Notes under the pieces: generated by a model | What the model saw: only the letters and a program-made list of their open reading frames with translations | The model's database searches: none | What the model was told of the DNA's origin: nothing | Translations under genes and position numbers: made by a program | In this document: piece by piece, positions 1 to 8,738 of the stretch | Layout: each line of letters begins with the position of its first letter | Numbering within the stretch: position 1 is the stretch's first letter | Assembly: GCF_016518545.1 (NCBI RefSeq) | Contig: NZ_JACVTO010000011.1 | Coordinates: 1-64,000, forward strand | From: Pseudomonas sp. S30 | GTDB taxonomy: Bacteria > Pseudomonadota > Gammaproteobacteria > Pseudomonadales > Pseudomonadaceae | Direction of reading: 5' to 3' | DNA: 64,000 bases

Positions 1-2741
1 AACTGGTCCTGGCCCGCGGGCGTCTGATGCAGTCCCTGCCGGCTGGGGGGGCCATGGCCGCTGTTCGAGCCGACCACCAGGTCGTTGAAGCGGCCATCGC
101 CGGGTTCGATGGTGCGGTATCGATCGCGGCCTTCAACAGCCCGCTGCAAACGGTGATCTCCGGCGATGCCAATTCAGTAGCGCACTGCTGTGAAATACTT
201 GCAGCGCTACAAGTCAGAACCGTGCAGTTGAGTGTTTCACACGCCTTTCATAGCGCACGCCTTGATCCGATTCTCGATGACTTCGAGCAAGTCGCGGCCG
301 AAGTCACTTATCACTCGCCGAAAATTCCTCTCATCAGCAACCTGAGTTCCGAAGCGGCCACTCCCGAAATGCTGTGTGCTCGTTATTGGCGGGATCACGC
401 CCGTCAACCTGTGTCGTTCGCACGCAGTCTTGAAACGTTAGCATCACTGAACTGCTCAGTATGGCTGGAAGCTGGACCGCACCCAGTGCTCATGGAGTTG
501 GCAGCCACACAAATGCCGGACAATGTGCGGGCAATGGCGATGCTGAACCGCCGCCGCGATGACTGGACGCAGACGCTGGAAGCCCTTGGAGCAATCTACA
601 GTCAAGGTTATACACCGGATTGGAAAGCTTTCCATCCCGCTCATGCCAGCCAGCAAATTGAGTTGCCCAGCTATGCCTGGGACAAAAAGTACTTCAACTA
701 TCGAAACACATCATCGACGGGCTCAGTGAAAGCGGTTCAACACCAACCATCCACCTCAGAAGCGGAACTCGGCGACCTGACGTATCAAATTGAGTGGATC
801 GTCCAGGACAGGCTCATAACCGACGCCTCCTCCCAAACCGACAAGTCTCAGCCACACTGGGCGATTTTCCTGGAGGACGGCCCCTTGAGCGAAGCCGTTC
901 TTGGCAAAATCAGGGCCTTAGACCCCAGCCCTCTCTTACTGGTGCGTCACGATTCGCCCCTCAACCAAGAGCTCCAAGCCCTGCGCCTCGATACGGGCGA
1001 TACGACGAAGTCCCAGGCCAAACTGAGAAGTCGGATCACCCAGGACGGCAGAGCCATCAGTGGCGTCATCTACCTGTGGAACAACAACCTCTCTTGCGAT
1101 CAAGCCAGCCATGATGTAATCGGGCAGACCGACAATCGGACACGAGATGCATTGTTCGCCATGCAACTGATGCTCCGCTTGCAGACCACTCTGCCCCATG
1201 GATTCAACATGGTTACCGGAGGGGCAATAGCGATGAATCCAGTCATCAACACCGAGCCCGGTATGGCAGAACTTACGCAGGCACCGCTTGCAGGCCTGAT
1301 GAAAACGCTGAGCCACGAGGCGCCCGGTCTACGTCCACGGCTTATCGACTTGCCATTGCATCAGGACAGAAAAACAACACAGATCAATGAGGACGCGCAG
1401 GTCCTAGTCGATGAAATCGCCTTCGGTGGCTCGAGCGAATTTCAGATCGCATTCAGGGACCACAAGCGCCATGTCGCTCGCCTGAGCCGAAAACCGCTCA
1501 AGCAAGGCAGAGGCATAGAAATTGCGTCCGACGCTGCCTACCTTATTACAGGTGGGCTGGGGGAGATCGGCCTGAAGCTGTGCGAATGGCTGGTGGCCCA
1601 TGGGGCCAGACATCTGGCGCTAGTAAATCGATCCGGCGCCACGACGGCTCAGCAACACTCAACCCTCGCACACCTGAGAAGCCTTGGTGCGAAACTGACA
1701 ATTCATCACGCCGATATCCGGGTTGAAGATGAGGTGCTGCAGCTTGTTGAAACCGTCTCGCAAGGCATTCACCCGCTGAAGGGGGTCTTCCATTGCGCAG
1801 GAACGTCGGGCGCCATGACGAAACTCAATGACCTGCACTGGTCAGATCTAAAGCGCACGATGGGCGCCAAGGTCGACGCCACCTGGTCGCTTTACGAGAC
1901 ATCAAAAGCATTGGAGCTGGATTTCTTCATCTCCTTCTCCTCCATCTCGGCCGTCTGGGGCGCATCGGGACTTGGCGCATATGCGGCTGCAAATGCCTTC
2001 CTCGATGCCTTCGGCAGTTTTACACGCAATCAAGCAGTACCTGCCACCGCAGTGAACTGGGGGCCTTGGGATCGAACAGGCATGGCCAACGCACCAGAGC
2101 TGATTGCATCCCTAGAGACATCCGGGATCAAAACGCTTGATCCTGATGTTTGCCTAAATATGCTAGGAACACTGTTAGCTAGCGGAAGCCGCCCGATTAC
2201 CGTGACCGATACATCTTGGGCACAATTCAGAAAAGTCGCCGACGTCCTTGGCATGGGCCGGATGTTCAACAGTATTCAATCTGCTGTCCCGGCCACCATC
2301 GGCACACCGACAATCGCCAGCAGTACGCCCAAGGGTCCTGAAGTGACAGGCCTCGCCCCGTCAGATATCGAACAGTATCTCAACAACGAAGTAGGAGATT
2401 TACTCGGCCTGCCTGATCGCAACGCCATCAATCGACGCACCGGCTTCTTTGATCTGGGCATGGACTCCGTCCTGGCTGCCGAGTTGCTGGCCAGGATCAA
2501 GAACTCGTTCAACATCGACCTGCCATCAACGGCCATCTTCGAGAACCCAACCATTCAAGCATTAAGTGAATGTATCGCTTCTCGCTCACCAGTGACTGCG
2601 CAACAGCAATCGAGTACTTTCGTCGAGCCAATTACCAATCGCACTGATCAGAAGCCGCGTTACCTGAGAACTGACATAGAGCAAATGTCGGAACAGGAAG
2701 CGCTGGAATTGTTGCAGGCAACCCTGCGCAGCTGTAATTAA
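1..2741 (+). CDS. Type I polyketide synthase, C-terminal part (AT-KR-ACP), 5' end outside window
   Basis: This is the end of a modular PKS extension module; the reading frame is already open at base 3. The acyltransferase tail is visible, with the RG..MQ..P.GGAM block at about 15-60 and HAFHS at 240-254; HAFH is the family signature for malonyl-CoA. A ketoreductase follows, with the NADPH-binding motif TGGLGEIG from 1548 and the active-site block GAYAAANAF near 1975-2000. A Trp eight residues before the catalytic Tyr, together with no LDD motif, predicts an A-type (L-hydroxy) KR. The carrier domain has DLGMDS at 2451-2468, with the phosphopantetheine Ser at 2466-2468. No DH, ER or thioesterase is present; the protein ends in an acidic, helical docking-like tail. 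The MFS and thioesterase genes follow on the same strand. Product unknown. Confidence 0.93.
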   Translation, partial: LVLARGRLMQSLPAGGAMAAVRADHQVVEAAIAGFDGAVSIAAFNSPLQTVISGDANSVAHCCEILAALQVRTVQLSVSHAFHSARLDPILDDFEQVAAEVTYHSPKIPLISNLSSEAATPEMLCARYWRDHARQPVSFARSLETLASLNCSVWLEAGPHPVLMELAATQMPDNVRAMAMLNRRRDDWTQTLEALGAIYSQGYTPDWKAFHPAHASQQIELPSYAWDKKYFNYRNTSSTGSVKAVQHQPSTSEAELGDLTYQIEWIVQDRLITDASSQTDKSQPHWAIFLEDGPLSEAVLGKIRALDPSPLLLVRHDSPLNQELQALRLDTGDTTKSQAKLRSRITQDGRAISGVIYLWNNNLSCDQASHDVIGQTDNRTRDALFAMQLMLRLQTTLPHGFNMVTGGAIAMNPVINTEPGMAELTQAPLAGLMKTLSHEAPGLRPRLIDLPLHQDRKTTQINEDAQVLVDEIAFGGSSEFQIAFRDHKRHVARLSRKPLKQGRGIEIASDAAYLITGGLGEIGLKLCEWLVAHGARHLALVNRSGATTAQQHSTLAHLRSLGAKLTIHHADIRVEDEVLQLVETVSQGIHPLKGVFHCAGTSGAMTKLNDLHWSDLKRTMGAKVDATWSLYETSKALELDFFISFSSISAVWGASGLGAYAAANAFLDAFGSFTRNQAVPATAVNWGPWDRTGMANAPELIASLETSGIKTLDPDVCLNMLGTLLASGSRPITVTDTSWAQFRKVADVLGMGRMFNSIQSAVPATIGTPTIASSTPKGPEVTGLAPSDIEQYLNNEVGDLLGLPDRNAINRRTGFFDLGMDSVLAAELLARIKNSFNIDLPSTAIFENPTIQALSECIASRSPVTAQQQSSTFVEPITNRTDQKPRYLRTDIEQMSEQEALELLQATLRSCN

Positions 2742-2883
2742 CCTCCATCCCTGAAGTCCTCTTGGAGCCGCACTAGCGCAATAGTGCTCCAGGAGGAATT
2801 CTAACGCCTGAACAATCAGTCAAAAACTACTTAATCAGAATCGCAGTGCTGGACACTTCACGTCAGCCGCCAAAAGGTGATGC

Positions 2884-4188
2884 ATGGAACTAACGCTCGG
2901 CGTTGGACGAAATTTTCTCTTGCTATGGGCAAGCCGACTCATGGCCATCTTCGCCTCGGCCATGACCGAATTTACATTTGCCGTCTGGATCTCCCAAAAA
3001 ACAGGATCAACCTGCCAATACGCCACGCTCCTTTCACTAGCAATATTACCCGGGGTAATGATCACACCTTGGGCAGGAAAGCTGATTGATCGGGGAAGTC
3101 GAAAGAAACTAATGCTTCGTGCCGACCTGATATCACTGTTGGCAATGTGCACCTTGTTCGTTCTGCTTAACACCAACAGCTTGCAAGTTGAAATGCTCTA
3201 CGTAATAAACTCGACGCTCTCAGTTTGCCAGGTTTTTCAACTCATTCCCGCTCACTCATCCATCAGCAAACTGGTACCCAAAGCAGAATGGGGCAGAGCC
3301 AACGGCCTTATGCAAATCGCTTTCGCCTTTTCGCGCCTAGTTGCCCCCTGGCTTTCAGGACTACTGCTAAGCCAGAATGGATTGAACGAAGTACTGATCC
3401 TGGTCTTGACCACGGCATCCGTCGGCATCTGCCTGACATTGGCAGTCTACATCCCGGCTACCACTTGGCAATCTGACTCCACAGCAGAAACAACCTCCGA
3501 CGACAACTTGGCAAAAAAGAAAATCAATCCCTTTACCAATACACCCCCAGAGCTTCGCAGCCTCATGAACTACTCACTAATCGAAAGTTTCGTGATAGGT
3601 CTAGCCATCATGCTAGTCACACCACTAACCCTGACACTTTACCCTGTAGACATTCTCGGGAGGGTTTTATTTTTCTGTGCCCTCGGCATGGTGGCTGGTG
3701 CCGCATTATCAATTGCCTTTCCGCTTCCCAAAAAATTGCTACCCATCATCATAACTTCCGACCTATTGATTACTATAGCGCTTGTCATCGCCGGCCTATT
3801 CACAGAAACAGCCATACTGTATGCATGCGGCTTCTCCTTCATGTTTTTTTCGATCATCAGTGCCAACTGCAATATGACGATCTGGCAGCGAAAAATAGCT
3901 AGCGATATCCAAGGATCCATCTTTGCCACTCGCCAAGCACTTCTGGTCACATCTGCCGCCGTGGCTACTTTTCTAGGAGGCTACACTGCGGATGCCCTGT
4001 TTGAACCAGCCATGCGAGCCGATGGATATCTGGCATCGTCAGTAGGTGTATTGACGGGTGTAGGAAGGGGGCGAGGGCTCGGCCTTATGCTCATCGTGGC
4101 CGGCCTGCTATTTGCCTCATTCATTATATTATCGTACAGCAAGAGTGATTTCAGGAAAGTCGAAAACTCTGTTCCAGACGCCAACTAA
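2884..4188 (+). CDS. MFS transporter, probable exporter of the polyketide product
   Basis: A 434-residue hydrophobic protein with about 12 membrane segments. After the second segment it carries the MFS motif-A-like loop GKLIDRGSRKK, near residues 64-75. A cytoplasmic hydrophilic loop at about residues 195-220 divides the two six-helix halves, as is usual for the superfamily. The ATG is preceded by AAGGTG at good spacing. It lies 142 bases after the PKS stop and before the thioesterase, all on one strand, so an export or self-protection role for the cluster product is inferred. The gene is AT-richer than the core genes to the right. The substrate cannot be read from sequence. Confidence 0.85.
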   Translation: MELTLGVGRNFLLLWASRLMAIFASAMTEFTFAVWISQKTGSTCQYATLLSLAILPGVMITPWAGKLIDRGSRKKLMLRADLISLLAMCTLFVLLNTNSLQVEMLYVINSTLSVCQVFQLIPAHSSISKLVPKAEWGRANGLMQIAFAFSRLVAPWLSGLLLSQNGLNEVLILVLTTASVGICLTLAVYIPATTWQSDSTAETTSDDNLAKKKINPFTNTPPELRSLMNYSLIESFVIGLAIMLVTPLTLTLYPVDILGRVLFFCALGMVAGAALSIAFPLPKKLLPIIITSDLLITIALVIAGLFTETAILYACGFSFMFFSIISANCNMTIWQRKIASDIQGSIFATRQALLVTSAAVATFLGGYTADALFEPAMRADGYLASSVGVLTGVGRGRGLGLMLIVAGLLFASFIILSYSKSDFRKVENSVPDAN

Positions 4189-4272
4189 AAGTACCTGCAG
4201 CACAACCATTATGCCTCATAACCTAAGTACACACTTCCCTATCGCAAATCCTATATCAGGAAAATATACATC

Positions 4273-5031
4273 ATGACACTGCCCCGCCTAACAAGCGATA
4301 ACTGGATAAAATATCACTCTAATACTGCCAAGGGATCGACCACTCTCTTCTGCTTCCCATACTCAGGCGCGGGTGCACTGGCCTACAAGAACTGGCAAGA
4401 TAGTTTGCCAAGCAATATAGCACTTGCCGCTGTTCAGCTACCCGGAAGGGAGACTCGCTTCTCAGAGAGCTCATACGACGAGCTTCAGCCGCTTATAAAT
4501 GACTTGGGCCAAGCTATCGTCCCTCATCTCACTCAGTCCTTTGCCTTTTTTGGTCATAGCTTTGGCTCCTTACTGGCATTCGAACTGACAGCCTGGCTCA
4601 AGAACAATAATCACCCAGTTCCAGACCGATTATTCATATCCTCCTTTCGAGCACCGCCTATACCTGCCCAAAAGCCGCACACTTACGACCTGCCGCGAAA
4701 TGAACTTATAGAAAAGCTAAAGACCTACAACGGAACCGACAGTTCAATCTTAAAAAACGAGGAATTGATAGATATTTTTCTTCCCGCACTTAGGGCAGAC
4801 CTTAAGATATGCGAGAATTACCATTCCAGACAGCCACCCGCACTTAAAATCCCAATAACAATCTATTTCGGCGAGCGCGACGAACACATCCCACCAGAGA
4901 CACTAGACGGATGGGAGCTGTGCACTACACACCCGTTAGAATTTAAAAAATTTCGCGGGGATCATTTCTATTTAAACACAGAGGAACGCTACGAGCTGAT
5001 AGACCACCTTGCAAAACAAATTGCAAGATAA
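4273..5031 (+). CDS. Type II (editing) thioesterase of the PKS cluster
   Basis: A 252-residue alpha/beta hydrolase of the GrsT/RifR type, which clears misprimed or stalled acyl groups from carrier domains. The N-terminal block FCFPYSGAGA (27-36) is typical of type II thioesterases. The nucleophile elbow is GHSFG, residues 94-98, with Ser96. Asp203 (FGERDEHIP) and His231 (GDHFYL) complete the triad. The start is supported by AGGA about 10 bases upstream. Because the PKS protein ends without an integrated thioesterase, this is the only thioesterase in view; a releasing role is possible but not shown. Codon use is AT-rich compared with the core genome. Confidence 0.92.
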   Translation: MTLPRLTSDNWIKYHSNTAKGSTTLFCFPYSGAGALAYKNWQDSLPSNIALAAVQLPGRETRFSESSYDELQPLINDLGQAIVPHLTQSFAFFGHSFGSLLAFELTAWLKNNNHPVPDRLFISSFRAPPIPAQKPHTYDLPRNELIEKLKTYNGTDSSILKNEELIDIFLPALRADLKICENYHSRQPPALKIPITIYFGERDEHIPPETLDGWELCTTHPLEFKKFRGDHFYLNTEERYELIDHLAKQIAR

Positions 5032-5082
5032 CATCACGCCACCCCTGAAGAAATCTCTACAGGGGCGGAAGAGCAAAATATC

Positions 5083-5120
5083 CACGCCCGCAACTTGACA
5101 CCAATCGAGCTGCGGGCGTG
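5083..5120. repeat. 10-bp perfect inverted repeat between thioesterase and lspA
   Basis: CACGCCCGCA at 5083-5092 is repeated in inverse at 5111-5120 with an 18-base loop. It lies between two convergent genes. It has no T-run, so it is a weak terminator candidate at best. Confidence 0.4.
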
Positions 5121-5186
5121 CAGCGCTTTAGGCTCTGGCTCTCATAAATCTGAAAATCCTATTCCCGCCGACTACCCGATAACAGT

Positions 5187-5687
5187 CTAGCTCGCCCTAG
5201 GTTTGACACACATATCTACCAGCAAGAAAATGGCTCCGCCGGTAATCGCAATATCTGCCAAATTAAACACACCAGTATGGAGAGGCCCCACATTGAAAAC
5301 CAGATAATCGACTACATGCCCATCCCGAAAAAACCTATCAATCAGATTCGACATTCCCCCCAATACAATAGCGTATAAAGGAATTGCACTTTTCAAGGCA
5401 ATACCCCATCGCGACACAATCCAATAGACAGTCCAGCCAAGACAAACACAAGCACACACAACAAAAATCGCCTGCTTCAACAGGGCTGGCAATCCAGCCC
5501 CCAGACTTAGAAACGCTCCTGAATTCAGACTCAGCTCAAATGCTAGTCCCAACATCTCATTTCCGACTTTGTAGTAGCTCGAATTAAGATAGACAAGTGC
5601 GACAATCTTGATCCATTGATCAAGGGCAATGAAAGCAAGACCTGCAAATATAGTAAAAAACCGCCATTTTATCGTTCCCTGCACCAC
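5187..5687 (-). CDS. lspA: Lipoprotein signal peptidase II (LspA), cluster-linked paralog
   Basis: An inner-membrane aspartyl protease that cuts prolipoproteins before the lipidated Cys. I choose a GTG start at 5687, not the ATG at 5771: it has AGGAG six bases upstream and gives 166 residues, the usual family length. The family residues are all present: Asp23 (DQWIK), Asn55 (NSGAF), NLIDR at 114-118, VVD with Asp127, and FNLAD at 141-145. Four membrane helices are evident. The gene points toward the PKS genes and is AT-rich. The loop before FNLAD reads GPLHTG, unlike housekeeping LspA as I know it. A second, globomycin-type-resistant target enzyme is inferred, by analogy with lspA genes inside the myxovirescin cluster. 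Confidence 0.88.
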   Translation of the reverse strand: MVQGTIKWRFFTIFAGLAFIALDQWIKIVALVYLNSSYYKVGNEMLGLAFELSLNSGAFLSLGAGLPALLKQAIFVVCACVCLGWTVYWIVSRWGIALKSAIPLYAIVLGGMSNLIDRFFRDGHVVDYLVFNVGPLHTGVFNLADIAITGGAIFLLVDMCVKPRAS

Positions 5688-5698
5688 TTTTAACTCCT
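5685..5698 (-). promoter_or_regulatory. Ribosome binding site deciding the lspA GTG start
   Basis: AGGAG (complement of 5694-5698) stands six bases before GTG at 5687-5685. The upstream in-frame ATG at 5771 has no comparable site and would add 28 residues before the first helix. Confidence 0.7.
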
Positions 5699-5842
5699 GT
5701 TTAAGAAAAATAATTTCGCATTCAAAAGAGCCGCAATACCAATCATGGGAAATGACTAGAAAACTGCGCAACCTAACACGTGAATTATACTCTAACTAGC
5801 CTCGCCAAGCTATCACAACATACTGAACAGGAGCGAAACCCC

Positions 5843-7120
5843 AGATCGTGTCCCAGGAAGTGGTGTAACTCATCATGGCGCTGGCCACTGAGTTTGCCGT
5901 TTAGTTGATCACGGCCGACAGCTTGGCCTGTGGATTATCGCTGACGGATTCAAAGGCCTCCAACTGCATATAGCGCCGTTGCAGGCACCATTCGTCGTTC
6001 TGCTCCAGCAGCATCGCCCCTACCAGCCTTGTGATCGCAGGATCGTTGGGGAAGATGCCCACGACGTCGGTGCGGCGCTTGATCTCTGCGTTGAGCCGCT
6101 CCAGTGGATTGGTGCTGTGCAGTTGCTGTCGATGCGCTTTGGGAAACGCCATGTGCGCCAGCACTTCGTCCTCGCACCCGTCCATGAGTGTTGCGATCTT
6201 GGGGTACTTTTCGCGCAATTGGTCTGCAACCAAGCGCCACTGTTGGTGGCATTCAGCGCGGCTATCCTGGGCGAAAACCGTACGCAGAAGCGCCGCTACC
6301 ATGGTGCGCTGGCCCTTGCCGACATGGGCCATGGCGTTGCGCATGAAATGCACTCGGCAGCGCTGCCAGGTCGCGTTGAAGACCTTGGAAACCGCAGCCT
6401 TCAAACCTTCGTGAGCATCAGAGATGACCAACTTCACGCCACGCAGGCCGCGCCGCATAAGGCTTCGCAGGAAGTCCGTCCAGAACGGCTCGGCCTCCGA
6501 CGGCCCAACCCGTATGCCCAAGACTTCGCGGCCACCATCAGTGTTAACGGCCACAGCAATTATTACGGCAACCGAGACGATGCGTCCGGCCTCCCGCACC
6601 TTGACGTAAGTGGCGTCGATCCACAGGTACGGCCAGTCGCCTTCCAAAGGGCGATCAAGGAAGGCGTGGACGCGTTCATCGATCTCGCCAGCCAGTCGTG
6701 ACACCTGACTCTTGGAAATGCCGGTCATGCCCATGGCCTTGACCAGCTCGTCCACCGAACGCGTTGAAACGCCTTGGATATAGGCTTCCTGGATCACCGC
6801 CGCCATGGCCTTCTCGGCAGTACGACGAGGCTCAAGAAAGCCGGGGAAATAGCTGCCCTGACGCAGTTTCGGGATCTTGAGATCGACATCGCCAGCGCGG
6901 GTTTGCCAGAGGCGATCCCGGTAGCCGTTGCGGCTGTTGATCCGGTCAGGGCTTTTAACGTCGAAGCCGGCGCCGCACAGGCTTTCGACATCGAATTCCA
7001 TCATGCGCTGGGCAGCGAACTGGATCATTTGCTTGAGCAGATCAGCGTCTGCCCCTTTCTCAACCAACTCGGTCAGTGCGATAGTGGGCTTGGTCATCGT
7101 GGTTTTCCTGGTGAGTGTTA
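5843..7120 (-). mobile_element. IS256-family element, upstream end missing
   Basis: It contains one intact transposase gene. The downstream end probably lies near 5843-5870, where a GATCGTGTCCC-type terminal sequence is seen. No inverted copy of that sequence is visible just upstream of the transposase: an IS630 element begins 24 bases before its start codon, and the DNA beyond that element does not obviously continue an IS256 end. The copy is therefore probably truncated and immobile in cis. The left limit is approximate. Confidence 0.65.
5901..7097 (-). CDS. IS256-family (mutator type) transposase
   Basis: A full-length 398-residue DDE transposase. The catalytic acidic residues sit in the contexts [20 protein letters not shown] and [13 protein letters not shown]-terminal family block contains [11 protein letters not shown] place the start at the ATG at 7097, preceded by AGGAAA; the longer frame to 7244 runs through the neighbouring IS630 terminus and must be artefactual. 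The reading frame has no interruption, so the enzyme may be active even though one end of its own element is not visible. Confidence 0.92.
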   Translation of the reverse strand: MTKPTIALTELVEKGADADLLKQMIQFAAQRMMEFDVESLCGAGFDVKSPDRINSRNGYRDRLWQTRAGDVDLKIPKLRQGSYFPGFLEPRRTAEKAMAAVIQEAYIQGVSTRSVDELVKAMGMTGISKSQVSRLAGEIDERVHAFLDRPLEGDWPYLWIDATYVKVREAGRIVSVAVIIAVAVNTDGGREVLGIRVGPSEAEPFWTDFLRSLMRRGLRGVKLVISDAHEGLKAAVSKVFNATWQRCRVHFMRNAMAHVGKGQRTMVAALLRTVFAQDSRAECHQQWRLVADQLREKYPKIATLMDGCEDEVLAHMAFPKAHRQQLHSTNPLERLNAEIKRRTDVVGIFPNDPAITRLVGAMLLEQNDEWCLQRRYMQLEAFESVSDNPQAKLSAVIN

Positions 7121-7152
7121 GTGTGGTGTTTCGTAAATAACACTCATATTTT
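7121..7152 (+). repeat. IS630 left terminal inverted repeat
   Basis: It matches the inverse of 8271-8302 at 29 of 32 positions. The differences are at repeat positions 7, 14 and 17. Confidence 0.9.
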
Positions 7153-7193
7153 GGTCTAGGCTTTTCAGCATCAGAGATGCCCTGGAGCAACAT

Positions 7194-8279
7194 ATGAAAA
7201 CTGGCCGACCTGCTGCCCCGATTGAACTGAGCGACGAAGAACACATCGAGCTGCTTCGTCGCTCTCGACAGCGTAAAGGGCCTGCTGAATCCCGCCTTCG
7301 CGCCGAAATCATCTTGGCATGTGCAGGTGGAGAGTCAGGTACCTCGATCGCCCACAGACTCGGCATTGGCGTGCACACGGTTTCACGTTGGCGAGTGCGA
7401 TTCAGCCGGCTGCGGCTCGATGGTTTAAATGACGAACATCGTTCAGGCCGGCCCCGCAGCATCACCGATGAGCAAGTACAGGCCGTGGTTAATCAGGCAC
7501 TGCAATCCAAACCCGAAGATACCAGCCACTGGAGCACTCGCTCGATGAGTCAGGCAACCGGGATCTCTCCAGCCAGCGTCATGCGAATATGGCATGCCTT
7601 CGGGCTCAAGCCTCACTTGGAGAAGACCTTCAAGCTTTCGACTGATCCTCTGTTCGTCGACAAGGTCCACGATATTGTCGGGCTCTATCTCAACCCGCCC
7701 GACAAGGCCCTTGTGCTTTGTATCGACGAGAAAAGCCAGATTCAGGCACTGAACCGTACCCAGCCAGGCTTGCCTCTCGTACCCGGCAAACCCGTCACTC
7801 GCACCCACGACTACAAGCGCCACGGAACCACATCGTTGTTCGCGGCGCTGGACATCGCTACGGGTGAAGTCATCGGAAGGTTGAAGCGTCGCCATAGAAG
7901 TGCGGAGTTTCTCGCTTTCCTCAAAGAGGTAGACGTCAACGTACCAGAGGACATGCCTGTTCATCTGGTAATGGACAGCTACGCGACACACAAGACCGAC
8001 AAAGTGAAAGCGTGGTTGGCAGCGCATCCGCGCTACCAAGTGCATTTCACGCCGACTTCGGCATCCTGGTTGAATCTGGTGGAGCGCTTCTTTTCGAAGC
8101 TGAGCGAGAAGTGGATCAAGCGCCAGGCACATACCAGCGTAAAGGATCTGGAGGAGTCTATTGAGTACTACCTGTGCACTCACAACGCCAATCCTCAACC
8201 CTTTCGCTGGCATCGAAAGGCCGATGACATATTGGCGAGCGTCGGCCGTGCAGCCGAGGCGCTAGCCCGAAAAATATGA
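7194..8279 (+). CDS. IS630-family transposase
   Basis: A 361-residue transposase. An N-terminal helix-turn-helix region (about residues 45-75, [19 protein letters not shown]) is followed by a second winged-helix region. The DDE catalytic domain has Asp in LCIDEKS, Asp in [11 protein letters not shown] and Glu in [10 protein letters not shown]. The stop codon lies inside the right terminal repeat. The frame is intact. This element inserts into TA dinucleotides. Confidence 0.95.
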   Translation: MKTGRPAAPIELSDEEHIELLRRSRQRKGPAESRLRAEIILACAGGESGTSIAHRLGIGVHTVSRWRVRFSRLRLDGLNDEHRSGRPRSITDEQVQAVVNQALQSKPEDTSHWSTRSMSQATGISPASVMRIWHAFGLKPHLEKTFKLSTDPLFVDKVHDIVGLYLNPPDKALVLCIDEKSQIQALNRTQPGLPLVPGKPVTRTHDYKRHGTTSLFAALDIATGEVIGRLKRRHRSAEFLAFLKEVDVNVPEDMPVHLVMDSYATHKTDKVKAWLAAHPRYQVHFTPTSASWLNLVERFFSKLSEKWIKRQAHTSVKDLEESIEYYLCTHNANPQPFRWHRKADDILASVGRAAEALARKI

Positions 8280-8302
8280 GTGTTACTTGCGAAACGCCAC
8301 AC
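8271..8302 (-). repeat. IS630 right terminal inverted repeat
   Basis: The inverse of the left repeat; it overlaps the transposase stop codon and is followed by TA at 8303-8304. Confidence 0.9.
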
Positions 8303-8477
8303 TAGATGCACCTCACACGCTTGAGCGACGCTTTCTCAGAGCTGCATTGTGACTCGCAATGCCATGGTGCAGAAGTGGTCCTCTCACCCCGACCACTCAT
8401 CGGCCAGATCCAAAGCAATCCATTCAGAGCCAACGCCCAAAGTATGAGCTAGAGTATGGGCTGAAGCCGACCAGACA
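8303..8477. other. Non-coding remnant between IS630 and tRNA-Ser
   Basis: No supported gene, repeat or second copy of the tRNA 3' end was seen here. It is the stretch in which the missing IS256 end would be expected if the IS630 had simply inserted into that element, but no matching terminus is visible. Confidence 0.4.
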
Positions 8478-8478
8478 C

Positions 8479-8505
8479 AAAAAAGCCCTGAAAAATCAGG
8501 GCTTT
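8479..8505 (-). terminator. Rho-independent terminator of tRNA-Ser
   Basis: A ten-base-pair stem (AAAGCCCTGA with its inverse, short loop) gives a T-run when read on the minus strand, just after the tRNA 3' end. Confidence 0.8.
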
Positions 8506-8517
8506 AATGAGAATTTA

Positions 8518-8605
8518 TGGCGGAAGCGTAGAGATTCGAACTCTAGGATAGTTGCCCATCGACGGTTTTCAAGACCGTTGCCTTAAACCACTCGGCCACG
8601 CTTCC
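8518..8605 (-). tRNA. tRNA-Ser(TGA)
   Basis: An 88-base class II tRNA. The acceptor stem begins GGAAGCG and ends CGCTTCC, then G and an encoded CCA. The anticodon loop reads CTTGAAA, giving TGA. There is a long variable arm and a GTTCGAATC T-loop. Its 3' end points toward the IS elements and the polyketide cluster, the orientation of a tRNA used as an island attachment site. Confidence 0.95.
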
Positions 8606-8738
8606 AGCGCGTTCAGCGGCGGCAATCATACCGCAATGAAACAAGCTGTCAAACTCTCTATGTCGCGGGTTGCCAAGGCTCTGTTATGATCTTTGCATCC
8701 GAACGTTTCAATCCCATCGGTTCCACAGGAGTCTCGCC

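Larger units (their letters stand above)
7121..8302 (+). mobile_element. Complete IS630-family insertion sequence, 1182 bp
   Basis: Imperfect terminal inverted repeats of 32 bases (29 matching) begin GTGTGGYGTTTCG and end the element precisely. TA lies on each side (7119-7120 and 8303-8304), the target duplication expected of the IS630/Tc1 group. The single transposase gene fills the element. Confidence 0.92.

Noticed and set aside
5901..8302. Composite transposon made of the two IS elements
   Set aside because: The two elements are of different families, lie adjacent with no cargo between them, and one lacks an end.
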